This document shows positions 63,290-64,000 of a stretch of DNA of 64,000 nt, piece after piece. The stretch lies in IMG/VR virus record IMGVR_UViG_3300020202_000001, positions 1 to 64,000 of that record; one strand, given 5' to 3'. The stretch is from a virus. A program made the position numbers and the translations under genes. Under the pieces are notes generated by a model. It was given only the letters and a program-made list of their open reading frames with translations, did not search any database and was not told the DNA's origin. How positions within the stretch are numbered: position 1 is the stretch's first letter; each line of letters starts with the position of its first letter.

Positions 63290-64000
63290 GTGGCAAAGAG
63301 CGTCCAACTGTCCCCCGGCCCGCGTCCCGGCGTCGCCCCCGTCGCCGCCCCGCCGCCCGTGTCCCAGCCCGTCAACCAGGGCGTGAAGCTGACCGGCCTC
63401 CCGCTGCCGACCGGCCGCGTGTTCGAGGCCCCGGCCGGCATGACGGAGCTGGAGCGAAACCAGCTGAAGCAGGTGGGCTGGGACGGCGGCAAGATCACGC
63501 CGGAGATGCAGGCGGCCGTGCAGGCGATGAACGCCGACGCCCGCGTCCGCCCGCCCGTGCCGATCGACCCGGCGACGCCGGCCGTCGACTTCCAGACCAA
63601 GGACATCAGCGAGCTGCCCCCGGAGGAGCAGCACCGGGCTCGCGCCCAGATCGCCGAGGCCCTGCAGTCCCAGCCGGCCACCGCCCACGTCGGCCAGCAG
63701 CCCCGGCTCCGCACCGGCGAGGTCCAGGCCGTGCAGCCCGGGCCGGCGCTGAACCCGCACGCCCAGAAGGTCGAGGAGGCGAAGATGATCCCGGTGGCGT
63801 ACGGGGAGCCGGCCCGCCCGGCCACCCGCCCGATCCCCGGGGCACCGACCGCCAAGGCCGTGAACCCCAAGGCCGCCAAGCCCGCCGCCCCGCAGTACCC
63901 GGTGGACCCGGCGGAGGCCGCCCGCTCGATCCGCACCGAGGACCCGATCGCCCCGATGGAGAACTGCCCGCACTGCGGGTGGGAGCTGGCCCGGCCGGAC
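63290..64000 (+). CDS. Pro/Ala-rich tail or baseplate protein with a zinc-ribbon start (3' partial)
   Basis: At least 237 residues from GTG (AGAGGAG upstream), continuing past the window. The visible part is disordered and Pro/Ala-rich except for a short ordered helix (ELERNQLKQVGWDGG), and at the edge a CPHCGWEL, a paired-cysteine zinc-ribbon element often seen in baseplate hub-associated proteins. Function inferred only from position after the spike. Confidence 0.55.
   Translation, partial: MAKSVQLSPGPRPGVAPVAAPPPVSQPVNQGVKLTGLPLPTGRVFEAPAGMTELERNQLKQVGWDGGKITPEMQAAVQAMNADARVRPPVPIDPATPAVDFQTKDISELPPEEQHRARAQIAEALQSQPATAHVGQQPRLRTGEVQAVQPGPALNPHAQKVEEAKMIPVAYGEPARPATRPIPGAPTAKAVNPKAAKPAAPQYPVDPAEAARSIRTEDPIAPMENCPHCGWELARPD

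Noticed and set aside
1-64000. tRNA genes, CRISPR arrays, insertion sequences, attachment sites
   Set aside because: No cloverleaf with a T-loop, no regularly spaced direct repeats, no transposase or integrase motifs and no target-site duplications were seen by eye. tRNAscan or similar would be decisive.

Overview
The window is part of a large, tailed (contractile-tail) bacteriophage or prophage genome of roughly two-thirds G+C. All genes but one are on the + strand and tightly packed, with frequent ATGA/TAATG/TGATG overlaps. Recognisable phage genes are a major capsid protein, a candidate prohead protease and scaffold, a tail sheath, a tail tube and a baseplate spike. No rRNA, tRNA, CRISPR array, integrase or insertion sequence was seen. 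The host cannot be named from sequence alone. Strong AAGGAG ribosome sites, sigma70-like promoters, lipobox signal peptides and a Tat signal peptide point to a high-GC bacterium with a conventional envelope; a planctomycete is one possibility, as a guess.

Layout. 0-11.3 kb: accessory and envelope genes (two GT-A glycosyltransferases, a beta-helix protein, a lipoprotein, a Tat-exported protein, a LuxR-type HTH protein, a 2H phosphoesterase). 11.2-11.7 kb, minus strand: a protein made of two fused CsrA domains. 11.8-14.4 kb: a pyrophosphatase-like/HAD locus whose reading frame is discontinuous. 14.4-17.8 kb: class I ribonucleotide reductase (nrdB with a fused ATP-cone, nrdA without one) and a 25-residue lysine-rich histone-tail-like peptide. 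17.9-31.6 kb: unknown, probably virion-associated genes enclosing a phage multisubunit RNA polymerase, with beta fused to the first half of beta' in one 1501-residue chain and the second half of beta' in a separate gene 2.7 kb downstream. 31.6-47.5 kb: head module. 47.6-54 kb: a second accessory block (GT2-methyltransferase fusion, cysteine-cluster protein, paired membrane proteins, lipoprotein, Clp N-domain protein). 54-64 kb: neck, tail sheath, tube and spike.

The most striking feature is a possible phage-encoded Csr system. Eighteen genes, including csrA itself, the RNA polymerase beta' C-terminal gene, capsid, sheath and tube, have the Shine-Dalgarno in the hexaloop (AAGGAG, ACGGAG, ACGGAT or ACGGAC) of a perfect 4-6 bp hairpin whose stem sequence differs from gene to gene. 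This matches the ANGGAN hexaloop known for CsrA/RsmE targets. Two further leaders have a 3-bp version and five have penta- or heptaloop variants. Two non-coding, GGA-bearing, multi-hairpin stretches (1097-1356 with its own promoter and terminator; 9300-9580) are candidates for CsrA-titrating RNAs.

Two other dispersed signals stand out: twelve AT-rich palindromes centred on AAAACCGGTTTT, often overlapping stop or start codons, and a set of sigma70-like promoters carrying a C5/G5 dyad between -35 and -10.
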